NCBI GenBank assembly: GCA_900239685.1 | Contig: OENT01000022.1 | Coordinates: 1-64,000 of the forward strand | DNA: 64,000 nt | Source: Rotaria macrura | Lineage: Eukaryota > Rotifera > Eurotatoria > Philodinida > Philodinidae | Direction: 5' to 3' | Shown: piece by piece, positions 52,817-64,000 of the stretch | Layout: each line of letters opens with the position of its first letter | Position numbering within the stretch: the first letter of the stretch is position 1 | Notes under the pieces: model-generated | Databases searched by the model: none | The model's input: only the letters and a program-made list of their open reading frames with translations | What the model was told of the DNA's origin: nothing | Program-made: the position numbers and the translations under genes

Positions 52817-53298
52817 CACCCTGTCAAAATCAGTTTCGGTATACAGAAGAATGGTGTTCGTTCTTATGCTTATTCAATAATTCGGCTTTTATCATATACC
52901 AGGCAGCGATCAATGAGATTCTATTTACTATTCTCATAGCCGTGTTTAGTTTTCTGTTACTCGTTCGCATCATAGTTCAGAAACGTGCACGTCTTCAACA
53001 GCCGATTCTTTGGCGTAAACATCGGAAGATGACCATACAGTTACTCGCAATATCATCTCCTTACATATTTTTTCATTTACCAGAAATGTTCATAAGTTTA
53101 ATTAAACCATTCGATCAAACATCGGAGTACGGCATGGCATTTCAAATGTATATGAATTTTATCGGTTACGTTCCTGAAATTCTACTTCCATTCGTGTGTC
53201 TAGCTTCTCTCTATCCTAAACCATGGAGCCATCAACATCGAGCAGTAGGCATCGGACCCATCACAAATGTCAATCGTGCTCGTGGATGCTTAGCTTGA
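52315..53298 (+). CDS. divergent seven-helix receptor with ERH in place of DRY
   Basis: 327 residues, single exon. Seven hydrophobic helices are readable (about 28-52, 63-90, 98-124, 146-168, 189-221, 241-262, 276-301). TM3 ends ERHIL (Glu125-Arg126-His127), a relaxed DRY. Cys101 at the start of TM3 and Cys170 or Cys181 in loop 2 could form the usual disulfide. TM7 lacks a clean NPxxY and ends LASLYPKPW. This pattern fits the large, fast-evolving rhodopsin-like receptor sets of rotifers. An in-frame Met exists at 52189, but the near-identical copy at 63499 shares sequence only from 49 bp before this ATG, so I choose 52315. The ligand is unknown. Confidence 0.82.
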   Translation: MLFPPIINYNNSASAFFNKIETPLSRFIRFCILLPCTIFSLACCIFLIYCFITTRKLRHALNNHVVIIIIVLEFLYIIIDIPLYLNFLRLKFVWPQTPAICLLWWVSNNGLHETITIFVAWAAFERHILVIDNQWISTTKRRLCCHYLPIGIIFVYAIIFYSVTIFFPPCQNQFRYTEEWCSFLCLFNNSAFIIYQAAINEILFTILIAVFSFLLLVRIIVQKRARLQQPILWRKHRKMTIQLLAISSPYIFFHLPEMFISLIKPFDQTSEYGMAFQMYMNFIGYVPEILLPFVCLASLYPKPWSHQHRAVGIGPITNVNRARGCLA

Positions 53299-56200
53299 AA
53301 CAGTAAGATGATAATCGATGAGAACGATGAATGTGTGAGTGAACTGTATTTTGTTAAACGAAAATAAAATCCCTTTGAATGAACCATCTTTGCATTAACG
53401 TTTGTTAAAATTGATCCGGGTTTTATGAATGGATTATAAAATATAGGCGTCATCTCTTTTTAGAGGAGTATCCTGCATGTACGTAGGTTCATTTAATATT
53501 GAATTATTCATTTATCTAGTTTTCGGTATACTTATCGAGAAATAAAAATCAACTTGCGTAATTTTTATCTGCCATTTCATTTCTTATCTATGCTAAAAGT
53601 TGATAATAAACGCTGTAGGGCTTCTGAAGAATTATGAGTGATACGGAAATAAGTACATTTTGAATTACTTAATTCTTCTGAACACTACCACAATTAATCG
53701 AGCAGACTGGACACCAATCAATTTTTATTAAATTCAGTTTACCGTCGAAAAGAATGTAAACGTAAGGCGATCTTTTTAGGATAATTTAATGGATGACGTG
53801 AGTAGTGAAATACTTCGATAACAAGATAGATAGCATGATTTTTCTAAAATTTATTGTGATGTTAAATTGATACTAAATATTGACCTAAATCAAAGAAAGA
53901 CGTCGCCATTTTTGAAGAATCAAGTTGTGGCCGCTTTGACCAACTTCTTCCCTTTTAACTTACTGTCTGTTGTTGACAGACAGAATGAATAGGTTATTTG
54001 TTGTGAAAAATATCAGTGAAATGATAATTCGACTCCTTCGTTCTCTCTAAAAACACAACGAGTTGCTTGGGATCATCCGAATGTTGATTCAAATGAAAAA
54101 CATTGTCAAGTGATATTGACTGTTGACAACAGACAACTACGCGTGTACTTCTGTTTTGTGTTTATAGTGAATTGATGGCTTATCCTTACCTCTGGCTCGA
54201 TACCAAATTAACGGTGCAAAAGTTTATTTTATGTCATGTATTTTGAAACAGGTGGTCTACGAAAATACATCGCTGAATGTACACTGTCTCGAATTAGTTG
54301 AGATAGATTTCATTAAAAGGAAACATCCATTAAGAGAAATCATAACGGGACGAAAGAAAATAGGAGTACTCAAATATTTATCATTATGGCCAAAAACATT
54401 GTTGTTGTCAGATTTCAAAATAGAAAATCAGCATTTCGTATTTTTTTGTCCCTCAAATCAATTAGTACTTCACGACAGTCCCTTGAAATTCAATATACAC
54501 GATACATATCGATATCCTATGGATAGCGAAACATTCCTGCAGGGGAGAATGCCAATAGATCAGCAGGAAGCTGATTAATTTTCTGATAGGTATTTATTAA
54601 GAATATCTCTGTTTAGCTGATGAAAATCTTTACTTTTCATCTTTTCCGATATAGTACACTTCATATAAATCTTTTCCTTAAAGAATCACTGAATTTCCAA
54701 CCCTCTGAAAAAAACAATTTTCATTGGTCGAATATGATCGATTGGTCAGATCTTAAACAAAATTTATTCAATACAAGTTATTCTTGCAGCAGTAAGATTA
54801 ACCCAATATAGCGTTGTCTTTATGAAGGTTCAATTCAGAACTAAGGAATTGTGGTTCGGTCGATTTTAAAATGCTTTTTTGCATGACTTGTGAGCTGTTT
54901 TAAAGCAGAAATCGTATCTCGAAAGTGTTTTGTGTTTTTTTCTGCAATCAGACAATATTATCAAAGTAATTGCTCAATTCGATATTAATCTTCATTCATG
55001 AACAAAGTAAATGAACTTTCCATTGTTGTCGACCCTATATTACAATTGCTGAAGTGATACAACATTACCAGTACAACATAATAAACAACATAAACAAAAG
55101 TAAATCGAGCAAATCTGTGTCTTTAAAATAAATTACTCCCCGACTCACACTGCAGAGTTTATGGTTGATAGATGGGTCGTTGTTATAAAACCTGAGACTT
55201 TTGAACAAATGATGCTTTTAACATCAAATCAAGGATTCAAAATTTCACTCATGTTCGTTCACGTTCACTGACTGTCGAGTTGCATCGTCGTGTAAAGTAT
55301 CTTACTGCAAGCGAGATATTTTCATCATGAATAACAGTGTCATGATGGCACGAGGACGCATTATTAATTTAATTTAATTAACCGAATAGCACCATATGTT
55401 GAATAAGCGGAGCTTAGTTGAATTTCCTCGAAAAAATGACTCGAATGGATATTTCCTATTTAATGGAATACAAAAACTCATGGTGAAGTTCTTTCTTTCT
55501 TATTAATATACTACTATATGAGCCATGAAACTGAAAAGGTTTTATGGAGTAAAATCTCTTAAATCCATCAGAAGAAGAATAGGAATGATTTCGACGATAA
55601 AGTAATTCGTACATTGTGTGAGACACGTTATTTTAGCATCTATAACTTGAGTGATGATATTGAGTATGTTAGCAACACGTCAAAACTCACCCTTCACCTA
55701 TTGTACTTAACATGAATGCAACAGTAACAATGACATCCCATAAAGAGAGTAAAATCTCCAAATCTAAGTCTCAATTCATCATATACTTCTCTGCAGTTTC
55801 TTTAACATTAAAGATGAACCACTAGCCAGTACAGTATGTATATTCGATTGTTCAAGATAAATTTTTATCTTTCGCAAGTTTTGTTCTTGTCCAAGACTAT
55901 TCTCTCCAACTAATTTACTTCATTCTGTTGTATTCATTTAAAATTTATCGAGTGGTGCTTGTTGAATTGTATCAATTGTTGCCAAAATATGATCGAACGT
56001 TTACTTTAACTAATAATTGTTATAGAGCTACTTTTATTTTACAATCGATCGGATTACAAGCATCACAGAGACATGAAAAATAATGCAATGAATACGACAC
56101 CTATACCAGATGAATGTTGCAATCAGTATACAATGAATATGCCCGATAACTTTTCAGATTAGTGCGAAAGTACATACAAAGTTCAAAGCTCGAGGAAATT

Positions 56201-57074
56201 CCCTGTGCTATGTTAATCATCTAGGGAGAAAAAGATGTATTAACATGAAAAGCGACTAATGGTATAGTTAAGAAATTGAATCCAAGAGAGACTATTTCAG
56301 TAATTTCAATGACGAATTGGTTAAAAAAGAAGCCTTGGATTCGAACTTAATCAGTCGTTAAGGATGAAAGATGTTTCATGTCAGTGCACATCAGCTCTTA
56401 TAATCGTGTGATTTTGATCAGTACCATATAGAAAGAACTTCATCAGTTGCTTTTCTCCCTCATTGTAAACTATAACCTTTTCGGTAATCATACGATTGAA
56501 TCTCATTTCTATTAGCGCTAGTGGAGGACGTTTTTTTATAAAACTTTCGATGTCATTATCTAGACATTTATCTGTAGAGCGAAGTAGTGTCAATGATGAT
56601 TACGAAACATACGGATCGTGCATTCAAAATCAACGATTTCGCGAGATTTTGATGACATAATGTGACTCGACTCTATCGTATAATTCTACATTGATTGTAG
56701 CGAACGAAACCCATATTTGATTAGATCAACAGGAGACAATATTGGATTGCTAAAATCCTAATTGGTAATAATATGATAGATACGTTAAACTGGATTGGAT
56801 TGAGACAAAAAACAACTTGCAAATCTAGTGAAATCAATTAGTCTAGCACAAAGCATCACTTGCTAAACAATAAGAACTATTGTAACCATGAAATCAAACA
56901 GTTATTTTTCTTTTGTCATTCAGCCCAGTTACATTTTCGATGAATATAATCATAGGAAACTTCTCTACGTCGTTTGAATAAGATGCATAAAAAGAATAAA
57001 GCAACAAAATCAAAATCAACTAATGCTGTTTATCAATCAGCTTAAAACGATGATATATTAAGTTCGAGTTTTGA
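53299..57074. other. gene-poor region
   Basis: No firm gene in 3.8 kb. A 115-codon plus-strand frame at 54231-54578 matches nothing I know and has no clear coding bias. Inverted motifs GTCTGTTGTTGACAGACA (about 53969) and its near reverse complement (about 54117) lie 150 bp apart and may be the ends of a tiny MITE. Confidence 0.45.
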
Positions 57075-57679
57075 TTAAAGATCATTATTTCCTCGTTGAA
57101 TTTTAACGAGTTCAACATCAAAGACAAGTGTAGCACCACCTGGAATGTCATTGCCAGCACCACGATCTCCATAGCCTAGTGATGGTGGAATAACTAATTT
57201 GCGCTGTTCACCTTCACACATACTAAATAAGTGAATATATTTAAAGGCTAGTACCAGAAAAGGTCTTCTCTTGATGACTCACTTGAGCAATCCTTGATCC
57301 CACTAAAAAATCATAGAAGAAAATGAAAGTTAAAACAGAATTTACTATGGATATCAAATAGATAAATATATACCCCTTTGATAACTTGACCAGCACCAAG
57401 TGTGAAAACAAATGGGTCACCCCGATCCCGACTAGAATCAAATTTCTTTCCATTGGATTTCAACGTACCCTTGAGAAAAGAAAAAAAAGGAGCACAACAT
57501 TAGGCGTTTGAACATAGATCATGAATTACTGTATAATGCATATGAAGACGATCGCCTTTTTTCGATTTTCGTTCACAATTATCAGCTTTCTTTTTAATGC
57601 CAACTTGTAATTTTTCTTCTGCTAATGCATTGACAACAATCATCATTAACAATGCGAGAAGAACTAAATTCTTTGACAT
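57075..57679 (-). CDS. FKBP2: ER FK506-binding peptidyl-prolyl isomerase (FKBP2/FKBP13-like)
   Basis: 137 residues from four exons: 57679-57530, 57469-57374, 57302-57283 (only 20 nt) and 57222-57075. FKBPs catalyse cis-trans isomerisation of prolyl bonds; FKBP2 works in the ER lumen. The signal peptide [20 protein letters not shown] is followed by [75 protein letters not shown] and [16 protein letters not shown]. The core active-site residues (Tyr, Asp, Phe, Val-Ile, Trp, Tyr, Phe) are present. Human FKBP2 ends RTEL; this one ends GNNDL, a plausible weak ER-retention signal. The micro-exon encodes WDQGLL exactly, so skipping it would destroy the active site and shift the frame. The start is the Met directly before the signal peptide. 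Confidence 0.93.
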
Positions 57680-59608
57680 GTTTTTCTTGTCTAAAACTGA
57701 GAATTCATTTGAATATAGTTGAAGTTTATTCGCTGAACAAATATACCACGAAAACGAGGTGAGAGATAAACGAAACAAACCTTTATCCCATCACCTTACT
57801 TATTTATTGACGATACTTCCAACTGATGGCGTTCGTTGAATGGCTCAGTGCATTGTACGAATGAGACACCTCGTCTATGGTAATCATGTACACCAACACC
57901 CTCTATGTGTTTTACAGCACGCGGTTCGTTGCGTGTATTATTTCACAGAGAATAGTATTTCCGATATTTTCATACGACCGAAATTCATGCATAATTAACA
58001 TTCGATTGAAAATATAATCGAAATTTGATGGCGTCGAATAGAAAAATGTTCTTGCAATACAGTTCATGTATCGAAATAACTTACGATAGCATAATGTCTC
58101 TATCTAAAGTAATATTACACATCTGGAAGTATATTTTTCAAGAAATTCAATATTTTGTCAACATTCACCTCAGTTCTTCTCATTCCCTTTTTAATTACAG
58201 AACCAGAGCAAAAGAATTTATTTAGTGTATTAACCTACATCACCGACCCTTTCTAAGCGTACTAAATCAACAGAATAGAAACATCTCGATATATAACGGT
58301 ACATTTGATGATGGAATCATACAGTTCGCTTATAGGTTGGAACCTTTTTTCAATCCAAATATTGCGCATTATGATGAACTTGATACATTATTGTCTGATA
58401 TTGTTGAGTTCTTTAATTTATGTATAGTGTATCTTAGGATTTTTGAAGATATCGATATTTTTCTAAAGTGTTTTTAGGATGATTCTTGCAAATAGTAGAT
58501 GGTCCTTATAAAACCAATGTAGAAAACATGCTTTAGGTAATTTTAAGTTTTCTTTATATCGAATTAATGTTGCATAGTATAGTATCTATGAACCGTGAGT
58601 AAAGATTCTTTGTTTTGTTTAAAAAAATGATAGTTTGATAAACTACAAGCTGCTGAAAATCTTTTTCACAGCACTTGGCTAAGTTTACGTGTCTCAGGAG
58701 CATTTTGAATGACACTAATAAATTTCCAATTTGCATTCTATAGTCCTATTTCTATCCCGGAATTTATGAGACATGAGCTTAAACTGTTCGGTGAACGAGA
58801 AAGGCGATCTTCAGATGTTTCGTTCTTTAGAACTCTATAGAACGACAGTGAATTTTCCATGGGAACAAAGTTTGGATTCTAAATTCATTGAGTTTGTTTA
58901 TTTGATTTAATCATCACGAAATCTCGTTTCCAGAAAATTGAGATCAAAGAATCTAATTAACTGTAGTCCATCGCAAAGTATAGATGAAAAATGCTTCTAA
59001 CAAAACAACACGGTAGAATCAAGTAGATAATATGAATTTATGCTTATGTGCAATTTTCAAAGAATGAGAGTTAAACATTGAGATAACCTTTTCTTGTAAA
59101 ATATCGGACAGAAAGATGTGAAAAGCTAGTTTTACTCAAAAATTGAAAATTACAGATGATTGAAATTAAAAATTTAATCCAAAATTCTTTTTATGATTGT
59201 CAACATTCATTGAAAACCAGCTAGTTGCATTTTATATATGGTGACACTGTATCCTTAACATGTATTAGGGATTCGTTTTGGAAACATGTCAATAGTCATA
59301 CAATTTCATAAATGACTTGAATAAACAACTCGCTTGATTGTTTGTGCTTTTCATTCCATTAGGTCTCGTTTGAAGATCGGTTTATTTGGCTTATGACCCA
59401 AAACATTTTGTCTTTCTATTAAAAACCAATTAAGGTTGACACAGTGGTAATTACACCATAACAATATACATGTAGCTATGATAGTAATTCATTTTATTAG
59501 AACAAAATTATTTCGCCTCATTTGAAATGAAATAAATGAAGTTTTTACTTAATACTGTTCTGCATTATATTACACACTTATTTAAAAAACAACAACGAAA
59601 CTGTTCAT
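57680..59608. other. gene-free region
   Basis: About 1.9 kb upstream of the FKBP gene and downstream of POLB. No exon, RNA gene or notable repeat was seen. Confidence 0.5.
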
Positions 59609-61641
59609 TTACATATTACGTTCGTGAGGTTCTTTATAATCCATTTGAAGATAATCAAAAATATCTTGTTCAGATGTCACTGGTAATGGTTTACTTAATG
59701 CACCGGTTGAACCAATTTTTTGAACTGAATACTCATTTAACTTATACCCTTGTTCTTGTGCAACAATACGCATATGACGATTAAGTTGGTCGTTTCCAGT
59801 AAAGTAAAGTAACGCACAATAATATTGCTCACTAGGAAATACTCTAATAAAGACATTCAATGAAATATTGAATTAGTTTTGGTTCATATTGATTCAATTC
59901 AAACACGTACCGTATATCAATACGCCGATGTATTTTACTTGCATCAAGTTGACAGAGGCCCTATATATTTTGTTAGAATAGACAATGAATAAATGAATTG
60001 AAAACCAAGATGAAAGTATTAATATTTACCATAAATTTTGTATCTCCAATAGAAATAGTATCAGTAATGAAATGAACTTTTTTGGTTAATATATCGACAA
60101 TTTTATGAAGTATTGAAGGTAATTTAGTTGCTGAAGGATGCGTAACTAATACATCAATGTCTGAACTTGCGATTGCACCTATGGTTCAAATGACGTTAAA
60201 AGTTTTCAGAAATTTGATCGGATAATTAACACAAAATTCCTACCTCGTCGATAACTACCAACTATTTCTGCTCTTGTTTGATCATCAATAGTTGTGATCT
60301 CACGTAAAAGTATTGTCTAAAAACATATAATTTACAATGTTTGTTTTGCTCTTGAATATTTTACACTAATAACAGACCTCCATCTGTTTCATTTCATCTC
60401 GTGGAATCTTCTGTTCGATTTCTTCAAGATATTTTAGACCAAGTTGTTGAGTTTTATTTAATAATTGATCACGCTTTGGATGTGATCGTAATTCATCTAT
60501 AGATTTAATTTTTTCTTGATGAACAAGCTTGTTCGCATGAGCTGGACTAAACATGTTAGAAGAAAATTTTCTTTCAAATAACTTTGAACAAAATTGCATT
60601 CAAATGAGGAATTCCAATATCCTTCACAACTGTTGTACTGGTCAGAACTATGGACTATGAAAATTACACGAATAGATGCTATGTTTAATCTCAGAAAGTA
60701 TGTTGCACTGGTTTCTATTCGTTCATTTGATATGTCCTCCTGTTTAGATGACGCTACAGAAATTAATGAACGCTCTTGTTTTGATTGGATCATCAATAAC
60801 TTACTGTGAAGGTAACTCTTGGTGAAACTAAAAAGTAATTTCCTAATTCTGACATGTCCATTATTGAGTATATTATATTTCAATAGTTAGAAATTCATCA
60901 AAATTGATATCTGTAACAAGAAAAATTGTTTAGACAACCAAGCTATGGGTTGTTTGGGATACATAATGCATACTTGATGATCTATGACAGTGACTTCTTA
61001 AAACAACAAAGCTATAGATGATTACTTTACAAAGACGGAGAAAAGTCTAATTATGGAAGAAAAAGTAGCTAATTATGAAGTCAAACTTTTATGATACTGT
61101 TCGTATTGGAATACAGTATGAGTTCGATCGGGAAAAAAAGATAAATTGAATGAAAAGAATAACGAAAAGCAAAATTATTCTTACCCAATACCCATTACAC
61201 GTGTCAATTGATTGATAGATGCGCCTGTTTCATCACCTCGATTGGTTTCTAATTTTTTAATCTTTCCAGTCGATAAATATTGCTCAATTTTCGCTTCGAT
61301 CTTTTTACCGATTCCTTCCTTTTTAAATGAAGAGAAAATACAAGTTTTCATTTGTAATTTTCAATTCCCAACATGCTTACCACTCCTTTGACATCTTTGA
61401 TTGATTCAATTCTATGGTCGATTTTAGCTATTGAACTTGCTGCTTTTCGGTATGCATTATATTTGTGTATTAAACGTGAGACATTTTTTTCATAATCAGC
61501 TAGTTCTAATAGGAATTCAACAAAAAGAAAATAGATATTGATTAGAGATGAATCAAGGAAAAATGACAGATATGAACTACCATGAAGAAAATCGATTAAT
61601 TCAGAATTTGGATTATCGGGTAGCTTACGTTTTGTTGCCAT
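59609..61641 (-). CDS. POLB: DNA polymerase beta
   Basis: 331 residues from eight exons: 61641-61581, 61505-61381, 61318-61185, 60546-60378, 60316-60244, 60178-60030, 59960-59911 and 59843-59609; the sum is exactly 332 codons. Pol beta fills the gap and removes the 5'-dRP group in short-patch base-excision repair. 8 kDa lyase domain: [20 protein letters not shown] and [14 protein letters not shown], with the Schiff-base Lys region kept. Two helix-hairpin-helix motifs: GVxGIGKK and RVMGIGPAHANK. Polymerase domain: [15 protein letters not shown] (two metal-binding Asp), [15 protein letters not shown] (third Asp), [12 protein letters not shown], and a C-terminal [17 protein letters not shown]. 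Human POLB is 335 residues. The 638 bp intron 60547-61184 contains nothing visible. The gene is complete and looks functional. Confidence 0.95.
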
Positions 61642-63449
61642 CGTTTAAATAAAAATCATTATGAAAAATAAATCGAATTGGAATCTTTAAATACATTGAT
61701 TTTCATATTTATTTCATGTTATTTCAAAGATTCAATGCAATAACTATATTTCAACGAGTTGCTGACTTTCACCAATTAGATCTGAATACATATAGGGGAA
61801 AGATGTCATTGATAAACGACTACAGAAATCGATTTACTAGATATTTCTTTCTACTTTGAAGACAAACAGTATGTATAATCAACATTTTTTTATTAATCAA
61901 CTTTTGATTATAGGAAATAATATTCAAAAAAATTCGTTACGGTACTGTATTATTTGTGTCGGCATAAAATGCACAGTGTGCATTGCACATACATAGTTCT
62001 TTGATTAAATATGTTCTATTTATCCTTTTAGTGAAGATACATATATGTATTTATCTATCTAGAAGTTAATCTTGATACTACGGTAATGCACTGAATTGGT
62101 ACATCTCTGTATATCTGTACTTGATTAACTAACGCCATATTTAAAGTAATCACTTGGTTCATTCAATTCCGAGACGAATAATTATCTACCTCTGAACAAT
62201 GCTTTCTATGGATGGAAATCCGTAGAAATAGACAAAATCTGCGAAGAAAAAGTGCACTCGCAATGTTTTATTTTCTTTGTACTTTATTTATCTCATTGTT
62301 ATTGGTAACATTCGTTTGGATATCGTTCTTATCAAAGAACATCTGCTAACACGCTTCACTCATTAAGAATAATAATTTGAATAAGAACATATTCAATTAT
62401 TTTCCAATAAATGCTACTCATTCGTTTATTTTCAAGATAATTAAATGAATCCTGTTTCATTAAGTTTATAAAAGGCCTTATTCTTGGATAATAAGAAAAA
62501 ATATACAAGTTTGCTGAAATCTGACGTGCAAATAGGAACATTCTTTTACTTGAAAAAATCATTAAGCTGAATTCTGAGGAGATTCTCAATCTGCACAAAA
62601 CATCTCAATGGTATCATGGACTTACAAAATGAAAGCGTTTATTCTGTTGACCCACAGCCATTTTTCTTGTTGTCATCAAGTAATTAAGATAAAATTCATT
62701 TATATATATACGTATACAAGTATCTATCTTCAAACAAAAGGACAGAAAACTGTATCTACTGATTGGTTTAAAGGCAAACTAAATATGACAAAATTCACAG
62801 TCACTATTAACAATAATAGGAAGCCATATCAGCAAAACATATCTTGTGTCTTCTTGTTTAGTTCAGGTTTTATAGAGGAAAAATTATTTTAACTATCAAT
62901 CAGGCGTTAGTACATTGGACTAATTTGTGTATGCTTCTAATGAACAACAGTTGTATTCCGGATGACTCCTGTGTAGACAATCTGAGAAGGGAAACGACAT
63001 CGATGAGAGTCACTTTGTACTTTCATGATTCGTTAGTAAACAGCATTTTTTTTTCTTTTGATTTTGTTAAAAAATGTGAATTCATGAATCCAGAGTTCTA
63101 ATTAATTTTAATCAGGCTTAGACAAAGATTTTAGAAACAGACTCACACTATCCTGCTGATGGTTTTATTTCGTCTCATAAATTTCTAACTCTGATGAAAT
63201 CTCTACAAAATACCAAGAGATTTTATATGATACTTTCAGAATTAATACAATGCCATTCATGCCTACTATTTTAAGCTAAATATTCAGATAAACATGCCAG
63301 CATATCCTGTAATTCTTCAATGGCTCCATTTCATAAGATGAAGAGAAAACGATAGCAACATATTTTCTGAAAAATAATTCGTCTTTTCTTTTCTGACAGT
63401 CTTATTAACAAGGATATTAAACATAGAAACAAGTTTAGCAATATAAAAT
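61642..63449. other. gene-free region
   Basis: About 1.8 kb between POLB (divergent) and the second receptor copy. No exon was recognised. Confidence 0.5.
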
Positions 63450-64000
63450 TAAGTTCATAATATATCATGTCGTCTTCCCACTGCAATACGATCAAATCAT
63501 GCTCTTTCCTCCAATCATTAACTACAACAACAGTGCCAGTGCTTTCTTCAATAAAATAGAAACGCCTCTTTCGAGATTCATTCGCTTCTGCATTCTACTA
63601 CCATGCACTATATTTTCGCTTGCATGCTGTATTTTTCTTATCTACTGCTTTATAACTACTAGGAAACTTCGTCATGCATTGAACAATCATGTCGTCATTA
63701 TTATAATCGTTCTCGAATTTCTCTATATTATTATCGACATACCACTCTATCTCAATTTTCTTCGATTGAAATTCGTATGGCCACAAACACCGGCCATCTG
63801 TCTTCTCTGGTGGGTGTCGAATAACGGTTTGCACGAAACTATAACTATTTTCGTAGCTTGGGCAGCTTTCGAACGACACATTTTAGTTATAGATAATCAA
63901 TGGATATCGACCACGAAAAGAAGATTATGCTGTCATTATTTACCCATCGGTATTATATTCGTCTATGCAATAATCTTCTACAGTGTGACCATCTTCTTTC
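63450..64000 (+). repeat. direct duplicate of 52266-52816
   Basis: 551 bp copied from (or shared with) 52266-52816 with two differences, about 99.6% identity. It runs off the window edge, so its true length is unknown. The left edge has no shared flank and no obvious target-site duplication. Confidence 0.95.
63499..64000 (+). CDS. second copy of the divergent receptor (partial, cut by window end)
   Basis: The first 167 codons are identical in protein to the receptor at 52315-53298; the single coding difference (CCG to CCA, Pro5 or nearby) is silent. The frame is open to the window edge through TM4. The copy keeps only 49 bp of the original upstream DNA, so its promoter and 5' UTR must be different. 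Whether the 3' half is present cannot be told here. Confidence 0.85.
   Translation, partial: MLFPPIINYNNSASAFFNKIETPLSRFIRFCILLPCTIFSLACCIFLIYCFITTRKLRHALNNHVVIIIIVLEFLYIIIDIPLYLNFLRLKFVWPQTPAICLLWWVSNNGLHETITIFVAWAAFERHILVIDNQWISTTKRRLCCHYLPIGIIFVYAIIFYSVTIFF

Noticed and set aside
54231-54578. 115-codon plus-strand open frame
   Set aside because: No domain, no coding bias I can see, no splice partner; length is within chance for this region.
56330-56350. GTTCGAATCC on the minus strand, tRNA B-box-like
   Set aside because: The flanking bases do not make a T-stem and no A-box or acceptor stem is present.
1-64000. CRISPR arrays, operons, rRNA and rotifer telomere repeats
   Set aside because: None seen; spliced genes and animal protein families show nuclear animal DNA.

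Overview
This is eukaryotic, animal nuclear DNA. It is strongly A+T-rich by eye, its genes are cut by short GT-AG introns (many 50-80 bp), and the proteins are metazoan: a cilia protein, animal DNA polymerase beta, ESCRT-III, CTLH and TIP60 subunits, and rhodopsin-like receptors. The mix of compact genes, divergent receptors close together, an arginine ADP-ribosyltransferase fused to an unusual tail domain, and a FLYWCH transposon relic best fits a bdelloid rotifer (Rotaria/Adineta-like). That species call is an inference from gene content, not from a marker gene. No CRISPR, rRNA or convincing tRNA was found. All exon structures were built by hand from splice sites, reading phase and remembered family sequences.

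Layout. 1-4.7 kb: no gene, but a field of AACGCGTT-like repeats (0.08-1.0 kb) and a diverged foldback (3.85-4.1 kb). 4.8-12.6 kb, minus: BRD8-like bromodomain gene and GID8, in tandem 197 bp apart; the 2.8 kb GID8 intron holds a DNA-transposon relic with a FLYWCH zinc-finger remnant. 15.9-17.6 kb, minus: an ADP-ribosyltransferase with an MGC acylation-type N-terminus and a C-terminal IPxGFxGFxW domain. 21.2-25.6 kb: CHMP4 (minus) and CFAP45 (plus), head to head. 27.5 kb: a MITE-like element. 31.8-32.4 kb: a large diverged foldback just upstream of a rhodopsin-like receptor (32.5-33.5 kb, plus). 34.5-34.9 kb: repeated GATCC-type palindromes. 39.3-40.5 kb, plus: a secreted App1-type phosphatase. 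42.7-44.8 kb, minus: a secreted S9 serine peptidase. 46.9-48.2 kb, minus: an intracellular VWA protein. 52.3-53.3 kb, plus: a second receptor, whose first half is duplicated almost perfectly at 63.45-64.0 kb. 57.1-57.7 kb, minus: an ER FKBP (FKBP2-like). 59.6-61.6 kb, minus: DNA polymerase beta.

The genes do not form one pathway. They are mostly housekeeping genes (chromatin, protein turnover, membrane remodelling, cilia, ER folding, base-excision repair) between lineage-specific sensory, signalling and hydrolase genes. The most distinctive items are the ART fusion, the recent receptor duplication that excludes the original promoter, the foldback structures, and very small exons (12 nt in GID8, 20 nt in the FKBP).
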